A stretch of DNA of 64,000 nucleotides from Physcomitrium patens (Eukaryota; Streptophyta; Bryopsida; Funariales; Funariaceae). The stretch is taken from positions 5,432,033-5,496,032 of the forward strand of contig NC_037258.1 of NCBI RefSeq assembly GCF_000002425.4, written 5' to 3'. The notes beneath the pieces were generated by a model. That model was not told the DNA's origin. It did not search any database and saw only the letters and a program-made list of their open reading frames with translations. The translations under genes were made by a program, and so were the position numbers. Shown here piece after piece: positions 12,050 through 23,578 of the stretch; the first letter of the stretch is position 1; the number at the start of each line of letters is the position of its first letter.

Positions 12050-14110
12050 TTTACTTAATTCTTCATCTTGGTTTTGATAGATATTGGTGATAAAAAAACT
12101 TTGATCTTTTTTGTTGCAATTATAAGATTCTTAGCTTACTCTTATATATATTCATTAATATTATCTTTGCATCAATTTACAAGATATTTCAACTTAAGTC
12201 AGTATTATCTTGAATCTAAGACTTCTTTTATCTTGAACTCTTGATTATTATCCATTTCTATAGAAAAAAGTGATATTATAACAAAGTAATTATACTTTAT
12301 TGTTAACTTAGGATGAAGGTTATTTTTTATAGTAGATATTTGTATTGATCTTTTATTATTTTTGATCCTCCTTTAATTGTACCTTTATTATTGCATATAG
12401 CTTTAATAGGAAATTTGTCAAATCTTTTGCTGTAGAATTAATAAATTTTAAAAAATTAAAAATATCAAGTTATAGATAATAATTATAATTAGCATGGAAA
12501 GATGTTTATTGAATAGTAGAATGTACCATATTATTGTAAAAAAAACTCTAATAATGGCAAAAAGATTATTCAATTATCTTAATGGTAATTAATCATACAT
12601 CACAAATACTATTATAAAATTTAATTTACTTGTTCTACTTATCCATTAATTTTAGGATGAAAAATTAAAGATAATTTTATATTCAATTTCAAAATTTAAA
12701 AAAAGATTCTCTAAAATTTTGATATAAATTAGATTCTTCTATTAGATATAATATCTTTTGATAATCCATAAAAACAATAGTTATTGCAAAAAAAAAAATA
12801 GTTATTTTTCCACTTGTAACAGATTTTATATATAATATAAAATATGCCATTTTAGTGAAACAATCTATTATCACAAATATAAAGTCAGATAAATTTGAAG
12901 TTAGAAGATCTAAGATAAAATACATAGAAACAAAAAGCCAATATTGTTTTAGAATAGATAGTTGTTTTAAAAGTCTATAAGGTTAATGACAAGAAATTTT
13001 AGATTTTAAAAAAAGATCACATGATTTTATAAAGCATTTGATCTCCTTCCATATTTGAAGCCACCAAATATCTCTTAAATTTAATTTTAAGATCTTATTA
13101 TATCTAAACTGTCTTAGAATTAGAAAGTTATGATAAGATTAAAGAACACATAATTATACTTTATTTTTTGGAACATATAAGCATCATTTGAAATAGAATA
13201 GATTGTTCTTGAATTCAAACTTAGAAGTATTATAAGATTTAGAAGAATTATTTTTAGTATCACAAACAAGAAGATGAAGAGGCATACTTGATAAAACTTA
13301 TTTAAGAAAAGTTGAATCAATAATTATTATTGATTTCATTGCTCAAAGATGAAATTACTCTAGTTTTAAAAGAATTAATTTTTTATTGATGAAAGGTTGC
13401 ATCTTTTACTTTTTTCATGAGATAAAAGCATCTAAAAAACATATCTAATAAATCTTGTTGTTATTTTGGCCAATATGCAATCTTGAATTCAAATTTTGAC
13501 ATAGATATGTTTCAACTAGCTTAATAATAATTTAGAATAAGTGTTGATATGAAATACTTAAGATTCTTCTGATATATATAAATAATCACTACATTTGAAG
13601 CACCTTTTAGATACTAGTGCCATTCTTAAAACAAATCTTTAATTATAAAATGTTATTTCTTGAGGATCTCATAATTAATCTTTGCTATTGATTTTTTTTT
13701 GAATGTAAAGCAATATAGTAGAATTGTTTTTATTTATTTTCATTTGTGACAATATTACATTCAAAATAAAGTTTGATGCATCTACTTTTATAGAAAATAT
13801 CTTTAAAAAATAATATAATATAAAATTGATGTAAAAATAAATATTATCTTCAAAGTTTCAAATAATTTTTTAGGTTATTTATTTTGTTTAAATTTGTCTC
13901 TACAGGTCAAACATATAAGTAGACCTATAATTTGAAAAAAAATTCTTGATGAAGCTCTTATAATAATTGGAAAATTTTAAAAAACATTCGATATTTTTTA
14001 TTATTTTTGAATCTTCTAATCTATGATAATTTAGACTTTTTTAAGATTCATAATAAGGTAATTATTTGAAATGATGTATATTAAAAATTCAATTTGAATA
14101 GTATGAAATT
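12050..14110 (-). pseudogene. pol: Chr-2, antisense chromovirus pol fragment
   Basis: Read on the minus strand from 14110 to 12050, this gives the end of RT (QIEFLIYIISNNYLIM), RNase H, integrase and chromodomain in the order and wording of Chr-1 and Chr-3. The integrase core at 12925-12689 reads DLLTSNLSDFIFVIIDCFTKMAYF. The chromodomain (SIEMDNNQEFKIKEVLDS) lies near 12260-12200. Gag, protease, most of RT and both LTRs are missing. It is extremely AT-rich and full of stops. It ends sharply at a TTTA microsatellite, so it may be a rearranged or truncated copy. Confidence 0.75.
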
Positions 14111-14142
<32 letters not shown>

Positions 14143-14150
14143 TTTTTTTA
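14111..14150. repeat. TTTA microsatellite
   Basis: About eight TTTA units followed by a T run, at the truncated end of Chr-2 and about 65 bp left of the Chr-3 LTR. Confidence 0.85.
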
Positions 14151-14214
14151 TCTTTACATGGAATTATATATGTCTATATTTTTGTAACACATGATGGATA
14201 TGAAATTCATATTC

Positions 14215-14754
14215 TGTCATGGACATACATATTTATTCTAATATTTATCTATATGATTAAGTAGAAGTAGATAAAAGTAGATTCATTTTATAATATTTTC
14301 TAAATTAGCTTCCAAGAAGCTTTATAGAAGCTTCATAGATACTGCTTTGACTTTACATGAGTTTGTAGTTGATTGGTAGGATAGAAACTTGGTCAATAAG
14401 TTAATCATATGTTAGTAGCTTGTAATACAACCTAAGTATATGGCATACATATAAAAAACTTGCCTTATAAGTTAAGATATGTGTCTTATAAAGTCAATAT
14501 ATTTTGGAGGTCTTATATGACATTTCCATATAGTTCCTAATTAAGAGTTTATATAGAGGTAAGAATGAAGCCTTTTTTACTCTTTTCAATGCCTTTTTAG
14601 TCTTTAATCTTATTTGAAGACTTTCTAGTTTTCTTGTCTTTGGTAATAGTCATTTTAATTTAATACCATATCATCTTTGAATGAATTTCTAATCCTTTTG
14701 ATTGACACAAGAGTATATTAAGGATTTCTTTCTTCAAGATTTATGTTCTTGATA
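14215..14754 (+). repeat. Chr-3 5' LTR
   Basis: It starts TGTCATGGACATACAT, contains TTTATATA near 14548, and ends TTCTTGATA, where the 3' copy has CTCTGACA. It matches 60572-61094 along its length with many transitions. Confidence 0.8.
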
Positions 14755-14768
14755 ATTTAATAAGAATG
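14755..14768 (+). promoter_or_regulatory. Chr-3 primer-binding site, self-priming type (decayed)
   Basis: The bases after the LTR include TTAATAAGAAT. The complement of the predicted transcript start in the 3' LTR (ACTCTTGTCAAT at 60919-60930) contains TTGACAAGAGT. Eight of eleven positions agree and the other three are transitions. This is weak alone but parallels Chr-1 and Chr-5. Confidence 0.4.
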
Positions 14769-14976
14769 CTAACTTATTATTTTTATCTTATTATAGAAGT
14801 AAGTATATTATCTCAATTCTAATGTTGTATTTTGAAGGTTGCAGACTATCCACTTTTAAACAAATAATCTTCTTTTCTAATAGTGATTTTTTTCTTAAAG
14901 AGAGTAGATTATCCTTCTTTATAGATATTTTCATTTGATATTAGAAATTACAAATTATTCTCATTTGATTTAATTT

Positions 14977-15287
14977 TTGAATTTGTTTGAGTTGTCTATG
15001 GAAGAAAATATTATTGGTGCTATTCTCAGCAAAAGTGAAAATAGATTTGCAACTATTATAAATCTTCATGAATTTGTTAGCATTCTAAGAGTACAAATCT
15101 TACGTATTTTCAATATGAATCATAGAAGTACTATTCCTACGCCTATAAAAGAAGTTTAGAGTTAGCATAAAAAAATTGCATAATTGAAGAAAGTAAGTAG
15201 AACGACCTCACAACTAAATCTAGGAAGTTTTTCATCTATGAGTATGATAAAGACAAGGATTAATATACTTAAGAAGTTTGATAGAAG
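14977..15287 (+). pseudogene. gag: Chr-3 gag, first part
   Basis: The frame open to 15156 encodes a gag N-terminus (LSMEENIIGAILSKSEN). It continues with stops to KKFDR at the OTA-1 insertion point. It corresponds to MTESSESKLVAIMNAL in Chr-4. The remainder of gag is at 50371-50850. Confidence 0.6.
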
Positions 15288-15288
15288 T

Positions 15289-15980
15289 TGTAGAATAGGT
15301 AAATAAACTTTGTGGTAAGTTACTGGTTGGTGATTGATAACCTTAAAAATTAGACTGATGGTTAGGTAATTTAGTTGGTAATAGTAGGTTATTAGTGGAA
15401 TAAATGGTTATGAATTCAAAGGGTCATAACCTTTGGAATTTGTTGGCCAATGGTCCATCTTTTGGTAGAATAAAGAGGTTGAGAAAAGGGAGATCGGAGC
15501 CAAACTGTGAGAGTCGTAAGCCAAGGCAAGCTTGATGCTACTTCTTTTTGTTTCCTTGTTGTTGACGAGTAATTGATAGTTTTTGAATATTGAGAAGTTA
15601 GTCTAGAGTACTAGACTATGAGAGTCGTAAGCCGAGATATTGAATTCTGTGTGATGAATTGACAAACTGAATATAATAAGTAAGTTGGAGATCAGTAATT
15701 GAATATATATAAACCACAAAGAGAGTAAGTGGAAGATGAACGGATAAGAATATAGAAATATTGTTGAATTGATAGTCATAGAATGGATTATGACTTGAAT
15801 TAAGATGGAAGTAGTAAGCCTTAGTATTTTGTAGTTTGATAATTGATTTCAAATAGCTCAAGTATAGTCAATTGTGATACTAACAGACCTAATTCATATA
15901 ACCAATCTTTTTCCGTGTTTGAATCTACCTCTATTACTTCAATTGCTTTGATATATTGAAGCTTGAACACAACGAGAATA
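15289..15980 (+). repeat. OTA-1 5' LTR
   Basis: It starts TGTAGAATAGGTAAATA and ends CGAGAATA (CAATGAGAACA in the 3' copy). It has only one unit (about 15498-15526) of the 29-bp repeat that is present nine times in the 3' LTR. Confidence 0.85.
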
Positions 15981-15985
15981 ACATT

Positions 15986-16000
15986 TTGGCACGGCTGCCG
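15986..16000 (+). promoter_or_regulatory. OTA-1 primer-binding site
   Basis: TTGGCACGGCTGCCG lies six bases after the LTR end. It resembles the TGGCGCCG-type tRNA primer sites of Athila/Tat elements. The tRNA identity was not checked. Confidence 0.55.
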
Positions 16001-16224
16001 AAGAAATGATAATAATATGAAATGTTAGAAATTGATTATATAGAAAGAATGAAAGATTATGAGTGATAATCATGAAGGGGAGGATTATCAAAGAATTAAT
16101 AGACAAGCGAAAGAAAGACATGAGCGATTATGCATAAGAAATCTCCTAGGAGAATGACAAAGGATTTGTAGGTCCAAGTAAAATCAAAGGAAGAAAAATT
16201 CAAATTCAAATAGCAAGGAGACCA

Positions 16225-18420
16225 ATGATAACACCAATGGCCGCGAGAGTGCCAGAAATATCAATTGTAGTACAAATGGAAGCAGTAGGAGACCGAACTA
16301 TAAGTGTGGCACCATTACCTATTTTTAGTGGTTGGCCAGACTCTGATCCCGATCACCATATATCTCAATTCTTGATAGCCTGCGTGGCTAATAATAGTAG
16401 AACTGAAGACATTTGTTTGAGATGGTTGTCAGCAAATTTAAAAGATACAGCTTTTGAATGGTATAATCGACAACCAGTGGGTAGATTTCCTAATTGGGAG
16501 GCCTTAAGGAATGCCTTCCTATTCCATTTTAGACCAATTGGATTTGAAGATCGATTTAGAAAAAGTTTTATGAATAGTAAGATATTTGTGAGAGAATCAG
16601 TGGAGTCCTATTATGGCCAAATTGCGGATATATTTTGTAAATGGGCAAATAATCAAATGTCAGATGCGTTTATATTGTCGATATTAATCAATGGTTTGTA
16701 TCCACTAGAATTAAAAATATTTGTAAAAGAAGCTTGACCAGCTACGGTAGAGGCATCATTGGCATGAGCAAAGATGTGGGAAGAATGTCATTATGACCAA
16801 TTGTTAACAGTGGAGGCCACGATGATTTCAAGTTCAAGAAGCCAAAAAATACAATCAAAAAATGTGTCGATGGATAATTATCCACAAATGGTTGCATCCA
16901 ACATGAAGAATGTTATGTTGCAAAAACCAATTAATGCTACCCCACTCCAAACAATAGCACCAATAACAATGACACCTTATTTTACATCGCCAACCTATCA
17001 ACAATCGGAATTGCTCACAAATGCGATTGTTAAAGATTCAAATGAAGCATTGTTATTAAATCTAATAAAGAAGATGGAAGAATTGGCCGTGAATTTGTCT
17101 AAAGACAAGGAGAAACAACATAAGCCTTCTAATACGAGACCTAATGTATGGTATAATAATTTTAAGGGACAAGATCATTTTAATACAGAATGTCCATCAC
17201 TCAGACAAATGAGTATTCAATGTATATTTTTTAGAGGAAAGCACCCTACCCGAAACTGCTGGCATTTACAAAGGCAACAATAGTTCAATAACCAGACGAT
17301 ACAACCAATTCAATGGGATATTAATCAAATACAGACTGGAAATATAGGTGGTTGGAATAGTAATCGCTCAAATCGACCAAATCATGGCTTTGGAAATATT
17401 TAAAATACTAATTATAATCCGGTTTATGGAACAAAGATGCAGAATGGTAGAAATAATCAAGGAAGTAATCTCCAAACTATACCAATTCAGTAGTCTAATT
17501 TGCAACTAGTAGTAATTGGTCAGCAATGATCATTTATTATGGCTACTTGGAATCAGCCTAGTAGATATATTCTAGTGGAGACTCTAAGTGTATTTGACAG
17601 TATGGGTCAAAAACCACTACATTACTACCGGTACTGGCAAATTGGTCATTATGCTAGTAAATGCCCTAATCCAAAGTTTATACAAGAATATGCTCTAATA
17701 TGTGGAAATTCTAAGCAATTTGGTCATTTTCATTATCAATATAATGTTCTATTTAATCCTAATAATCATGATCATAAGATACAATCGACTGTGCAAATTG
17801 TAGAAGAAAAAAATAACAGGACACAGGAATCACCAGTTCATCGGGTAGAAGTAGTCCAAGCTATCCATACAAGAAGTCAGCAAAAGGAGAAAGGACCAAT
17901 TCAACATTTGGGTGATCTTGAAGCAAAGGGCCAATTGGACCCAATTATGGAGCCATTCAATCTAGGTCCTGACATGGGCCCTTTACTCAGTATAAGACCT
18001 GAATAGGTTGTGCATTCTAATGAGGTATTGATTACGGAGACTTTGATTCCATTTCAAGCTGTTCTGTTCTCTACACAGTTTCGGAAAACGTCCTTTCCGT
18101 TGAAAGATCCTCTCAGAGGCGTGAATTCCAAGGAACCAATATCAGCCAAATTAGAAGAACAATCTTATCCATTAAAAGAACCAATTTTATAGGCACCGTC
18201 AAATTCAATTCTAATAGCTTTACCAATTTCTAATATAGAGAAAATCAATTTTCCTACGTCAGTATCTAGGACTGGAAAGAAGAAACGGACATTCGAAATT
18301 ATCACTAATATAAAACCATATGATATTCTAAAAGATTTGGGTACCATTCAGTCCACGATCTCTATGAAGCAACTATTGGTGGTAGCACTTGAGTGCCAAA
18401 CTACCTTGAATTCTTCATTA
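16225..18420 (+). pseudogene. gag: OTA-1 gag
   Basis: A single reading frame runs from ATG 16225 through gag and on into protease up to 19423, interrupted only by in-frame stops (for example TGA at 16735 where OTA-2 has Gln). Gag shows the capsid-type phrases SDPDHHISQFLIAC and DTAFEWYNRQPVG (about residues 40-95). A first cysteine cluster lies near 17150-17280 and a zinc knuckle near 17635-17720 (QIGHYASKCPNP). It forms the nucleocapsid particle. Frame retention with stops only points to point-mutation decay at methylated cytosines. OTA-2 gag is a close homologue and confirms the frame. Confidence 0.8.
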
Positions 18421-19423
18421 ATTTGTTGCAGATCTCAAAATAAAGAAATTTAAAAAATAAGTTTGAATCTTGATCCGTGTGCACCAACGATTGATGTCTT
18501 AATTGATGGAGTGTTATTATCGGGAGTGCAAGTAGACGGAGGATCTAGTATAAATCTTATGAATGCCCCTACAATAGAGGAGTTGGATTTGGATCACTTA
18601 TTGCCTATTACAGTAGTTTTGAGAATGGTTGACTCCAATTGAGTTAAACTTATGGATATTTTACGAAGTATTGATATAGTAATTGTGGGGATTACTTACA
18701 AAATTGATTATATTGTTTTTCGATTGCGAAGCTTTATATTGTCATACCCAATTTTATTGGGGCGGTTGTGGTTATATCAAGCTAAAGCTCGAAATGTCTC
18801 GAGCCATAGTACATTAACAATTGGAAAAGATAATGATAAAATTGTGCTTCAAATGTACCATGTTCAATATTACGGAGAAACTCAAGTTGCCAATTCAGAA
18901 TTCATGTCGGATTATAAAGATGAGTCTACAAAAGAAGAAATTGGTGCACCTGACCCAATTTATATTGATACAAGGCAAGTTGTTGAGCACTTTAGAATGA
19001 AATACGAGTGTAAGAGACCGAGAGAGTACTTAGTTCCTCCAGATGTTATTGACGATTCTGATCATATGATTGCATATTAGATGAATAGACAGGATGTTAA
19101 TTACATTAGTATTATGGAATTGGAGTTAGAAAGTTTTAATTTGTCAGATTTTATGAAAGATTCTGAAATAAAGCAGAACATTATTCTAGAGACTCCTGAA
19201 ATTCCACGATGTCAATCAATTAATTTAGGTATAGAGGAGGCTTTCCAAATCATTCAGATTTACAATGGTATAAAAGGCAAGGAGAAAGAAATTTAGGTGG
19301 ATTACTTTTTAATGCATAAAATTACTTTCGCATGGTCGTATGCAGATTTGAAAGGAATTCCAACTGAAGTTTGTGAGCATCAAATTATATTGAAGGAGAA
19401 CGCTACACCAATACGCCAAAGAC
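18421..19423 (+). pseudogene. pol: OTA-1 protease and start of RT
   Basis: The aspartic protease active site appears as VQVDGGSSINLMN near 18525-18565, the same DGGS type as OTA-2 (VQIDGGSNVNLMN). After the protease comes a linker with the phrase DYIVFRLRSF...YPILLGRLWLYQ. The RT lead-in VCEHQIILKENATPIRQR ends at the Cop-1 insertion. Several stops interrupt the frame (for example 18642 and 19078). Confidence 0.75.
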
Positions 19424-19727
19424 TATTCAAGAAAAGAAGTCTAAAAGCTAAAAATACTTAGCATCAGTAAGGATCATAGTCTAAAAGAAGTGTGGAGAAA
19501 GATGATTCTTACTTCGAACATTTCTTTACTTATAGGTGGTGGTTTACTCACCAACGAGACAACTTCTATCCTTTTGATATTACATCTATTTCTATCTCAT
19601 CTAACTAAACCCTTGATGCCACCACAATAACTTATTTTAACTCTTTGCTGCCTTTTTAGTATTAGCAACATACTATGCTTAATCTCTATGTGGTTGTAAC
19701 TAAGCAAATACTTGCTGATCTTCAACA
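19424..19727 (-). repeat. Cop-1 3' LTR
   Basis: On the element strand this starts TGTTGAAGATCAGCAAG, right after the purine-rich CAAAGTAGGAG, and ends CTTGAATA (a changed CA end). Confidence 0.88.
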
Positions 19728-19789
19728 CTCCTACTTTGCTAATATTCAAAAGGCTTTTAATTCTAATCTCTGAATCAAGTCATGATGTC

Positions 19790-20060
19790 TATCCTTCATT
19801 AATACCTTTTTAAGCACATCAACAAGCATGTCATTTGTAATACAATACTTCATACCTATTATTCCATCTTCAATCTTCTCTCATATGAAATGATGTGAAA
19901 CATCAATGTCCTTGGTCCTTGAGTGGTGTTTTGGATTCTTGGCAATTTTCATATATCATTGTCTATAAGTGATTGGTACTCTTCTTCCATAGCCTTCTCC
20001 CACTTGATTGCATCTTCATACTTCATAGCATTACACAAAAATAATGGATCAACAAAAAGA
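19790..20060 (-). pseudogene. Cop-1 RT start fused to RNase H end
   Basis: On the minus strand the RT opening EDAIKWEKAMEEEYQSL is followed within a few codons by AKNPKHHSRTKDIDV, which belongs near the end of copia RNase H. It then runs on through GIIGMKYCITNDMLVDVLKK. The catalytic RT (YVDD) and most of RNase H are absent. The junction is near 19958 and involves a change of frame. Confidence 0.8.
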
Positions 20061-20209
20061 GCAACATTTGCATGTTCTTTACTTACTTAAGGAAGGATGT
20101 GATCCTTCCACAATTCACCACGTTGCTTTCTTTCTCTCAAATGATATCTCCTTTCACTTGTAGAAGAATATTCATATTTTTGCACTCCTTGTTCTTTTTC
20201 AACTCTTAA

Positions 20210-21424
20210 ACCTTGTCGTTCTTCACTCAATGGTTAATACTCTTCATCATTATCATCATCCCAATTTTCAATATCTTTATTTCTTTTATTTTTTGTCGTA
20301 GCAATTGTAAGAGCCTTCATATTTTCAACCTTCATTGTCTTCATCTTCTTGTTTCTTTCTTGAATTCAAAGATGTGTCTACAAACACACTATTACTTCCA
20401 CTTGGACACATCTCCAAATGCTCACAAGCACTCTTGTGCTCCAAAAACTCAACATCATGACTTTTGATGATCTTTTTAGTTTCCAAGCACATTAGCCTAT
20501 ATACCTTAGTACCTTCACAATAATCAAGAAATACATACTTTATATCTTTAACATCAAGTTTGGATCTCATACAATCTGGTGTTTTTACATATGCAATGCA
20601 ACCAAAGGTCCTCATATGGAAAATGCAAGATTGTCTCCCACTCCAAGCTTCTGTGTCATTGATGCAAGTGTACTTGTTGAACACCTATTTTTTGTATACA
20701 CTACATTCACCACAGCTTCCACCCAAAATTCATAGCCAAGGTTTTGAGCAGAAAACATGCTCCTTGCCATCTCTACTATGGTTCGATTTGTCCTTTCATC
20801 AACACCATTTTGTTGTGGAGTGTATGGAGTTGTGGTTTCTTTAGAAATTCCTTCATTCTTCAAATAAATATCAAATTGCTTAGACATGTACTCACCTCCA
20901 TTGTCCGTACACAACACCTTGATCTTGCATTCACTTTGTTTCTCAACAAGTAGTTTAAACTCTTTAAACCTCCAAAAGCATTCACTCTTGGCTTTCAAAA
21001 TGTAGATCCAAATCTTTCTTGAATAATCATCAATTAAAATAAGAAAATATCTTGATCCTCCAATACTTTTATTCTTCATAGGTCCACATACATCAGAATG
21101 GACAATCTCCAGCAACTTGGTAGCACGTGTTGCTACACTCTTTGGAAATGAGGCCCTTTGTTGTTTTCCTTGTATGCATCCTTCACATGCAACTTGTTTT
21201 GCATTATGGCTTATATTGCCAAGATCTAAGCCACTTACCATGGTCTTGAGCTCTCTCATGCTCTTCACATTCAAATGGCCAAGGCGACGATGCCATATAT
21301 TCAACTTATCTTGGTTTGATGTAAACTCAGCAAATGCGGCTACCTCCACTCTATTCACCTTCTTACAAATGAGGTAGTACAAATTTCCTTCTTTCAAGCC
21401 TTTGAAGAGCTTTTCTCCACTCAA
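20210..21424 (-). pseudogene. Cop-1 integrase
   Basis: The open piece 21424-20612 covers the pre-integrase zinc-binding region (WHRRLGHLN...CEGCIQGK) and the catalytic core. The Asp of HSDVCGPM, the Asp of CTDNGGEY and the Glu of TPQQNGVDERTN form the D,D-35-E triad. A frameshift near 20680 moves the C-terminal part (MRTFGCIAYVKTP, 20630-20210) to another frame. That part ends in an acidic tail. This enzyme would insert the cDNA. Confidence 0.88.
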
Positions 21425-21790
21425 TGTTCTTACAAAACATCCATTTTTGTCAAATTAAACTTTAAAACCTTCCATTACAAGTTTACTCACCGAAAGTAGA
21501 TTTTGCTTCATCTTAGGCACATGAAGGACGTTTTTGAATGTGATCCTATTGGTTTGTCCATTCACAACCACTTCTACTATAATAGAGCCAATTCCAATGG
21601 CTTCACATATACCACTATCTCCCAACACCACGTTTGATGCTAGAATAGCCTCATAAGTATCAAATAAACACTTATAAGGTGTCATATGCTTGGAACAACC
21701 TAAATCCACAATCCATCTTGACATGGCAGCCATAGAGGTCCGATTTGTTGCCGTGAATGCATAATCTTGTCCTCCAAACTCATCTTGCAT
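21425..21790 (-). pseudogene. Cop-1 protease
   Basis: In frame with gag and integrase. The signature WIVDLGCSKHMTP is the copia protease site DSGCSxHMT with the catalytic DSG changed to DLG. A stop just after VMEGFKV separates it from the integrase part. Confidence 0.8.
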
Positions 21791-22543
21791 ACTATTTATA
21801 TTTTCCTTCTTAATCTTTTTACCTTTGTAGCAATTTCGAGCAAAATGGCCTACTTTGCCACAAATGAAGGAAGATTTGATATTACCTCATTGATTTGAAT
21901 AGTTGCCTTTGCATTGACGTGAGTAGAGTGCTGAATCTTTACTTTGAGGCTCCTTTTCTTTCTTCTTGGTTACTTCAAGGGCAAGTCTTGCCGTCACATA
22001 ATCCATTGTAAGCTCTTTTAGCTTGATGGACTCCAATGCCATAATAAGGTAGTTGTAGGATTAAGAAAGGCTCATTAGCAAGGTCATGACATCATTACTT
22101 TCTTCTAAAGGTTTGTCAACAATTGCAAGTTGTTTTGCAAGAGCCTTTACTTTATTGACATGAGCCATGAGGTCTTCACCTTCTTCCATCTTGCAAGTAA
22201 AGAACTTCCTCCTTATATAGATGATGTTGGATAAGTTTTTGCTCTTATAGATGTTGCAAAGAGTCTTCCATGCTTCCGCTGATTCTTTGCAAGAGATAAT
22301 GTGGGAGAAGTTGGCTTCATCCACATTAATTGCAATCAATCCAAAAGCCTTCTTTTCATGACGTTTGAACTCTTTCTTCTTCTTCATATCAGCATCTTTG
22401 CTTGGAGCCTCTTCACTTTCATCTACAATATCCCAAAGATCCAAAGATGCCAACAAAAGCTCCATTTTTACCTTCCAATGGTAGAAATTGTCACCTCTAA
22501 ACTTCTCAATAACTCTCAATCCTTCACCTTCACTTGAAGCCAT
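21791..22543 (-). pseudogene. gag: Cop-1 gag
   Basis: From ATG 22543 the frame encodes a copia gag with FRGDNFYHWKVKMELLLAS (about residues 15-33) and ESAEAWKTLCNIY. It is open for 160 codons. After stops at about 22061 and 21890 the same frame shows the zinc knuckle CGKVGHFARNCYKG near 21865-21825. It would package the RNA. Confidence 0.82.
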
Positions 22544-23092
22544 GTCTAAGAAAGAGTTGTATCAAAAAAGATTGTAAGAAGAAGTCCTAATGCTCTCAAA
22601 AATCAGTAAGAAAGCCTTAGAATCCCAAAATCCTTCTTTGTGAACAAACTAGTATTTAAATTCTCAAAAATACTCTCAACATCACTTCTAAGACTTGTCA
22701 CAAGTCTGATGACTTATCTAAGTGTTTCAAATCTGATTTGCCACTATAATATCTCTCATATGCTGACAAATCACCTCTATATACCATAAGAGGCCTTTTA
22801 AGCACAATCAACAACTTTAGAATATGAAATTATAAATTTAGATTACCAAGGATCTATTTCAACAAAAGTATAATGCAAACTTTGTCTATAGGTGAAAAAC
22901 AAGATACTAACACCAAAATGCTCTTAACCACAAGTAAGAGCAAACCATCATTTAGATCTAGATCTAAAACTGAAAGTTAGGTTCTTCTAAAGCCTAACAT
23001 CAGCAACAATAAGTTGATCTACTCTGTACTTACAAAACCACTTCAAAGAACTTCAAAAAAATAATCAAGAAAATGTGAGTGGGTCCATAACT
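22544..23092 (-). other. Cop-1 5' leader
   Basis: Non-coding leader between the 5' LTR (right copy) and gag. The bases next to the LTR on the element strand read TTATGGACCCACTC, the expected place for a primer-binding site. The tRNA was not identified. Confidence 0.5.
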
Positions 23093-23395
23093 TATTGAAG
23101 AAAAGAAGTCTAAAAGCTACAAACACTTAACATCAGCAAGGATCATAGTCTAAGAAAAGTGTGGAGAAAGATGATTCTTACTTCCAACACTCTTTACTTA
23201 TAGGTGGTGGTTTACTCACCAACGAGACAACTTCTATCCTTTTGATATTACATCCATTTCTACTTCATCTAACTAAATCCTTGATGCCACCACAATAACT
23301 TACTTTAACTCTTTGCTACCTTTTTAGTATTAGCAACATACTATGCTTAATCTCGATGTGGTTGTAACTAAGCAAGTACTTGTTGATCTTTAATA
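23093..23395 (-). repeat. Cop-1 5' LTR
   Basis: Matches 19424-19727 almost completely. Its outer end reads TATTAAAGATC on the element strand, where the other copy has TGTTGAAGATC. Confidence 0.88.
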
Positions 23396-23400
23396 AAGAT

Positions 23401-23578
23401 AACATTGACTTAATCCAAAATACTCACTTATGGTAAAAGAAGAGCTAGATAAACTCTTGGAGGTTGGATTTATCTATCCAGTTCCTTTCAATGAATGGAT
23501 TTCATCAATTATTATGGTACCAAAAAAGAATAGAAAAGTTCACATCTATCAAGATTTTCGTAAATTAAATGTAGCTAA
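23401..23578 (+). pseudogene. pol: OTA-1 RT, second part
   Basis: Continues RT after Cop-1 with KEELDKLLEVGFIYPVP, IIMVPKKN and IYQDFRKLNVA, and stops at the Solo-2 insertion. OTA-2 has the same wording at 29480-29300. Confidence 0.85.

Larger units (their letters stand above)
19424..23395 (-). mobile_element. Cop-1, Ty1/copia element with deleted RT
   Basis: Two near-identical LTRs of 304 and 303 bp frame a minus-strand copia element with gag, protease and integrase. Target duplications AAGAC (19419-19423) and AAGAT (23396-23400) flank it; the right copy carries one C-to-T change. Restoring AAGAC rejoins the OTA-1 RT frame to give the same wording as OTA-2. Most of RT and RNase H is missing, so the copy is non-autonomous. 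It is less decayed than its host. Confidence 0.92.
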
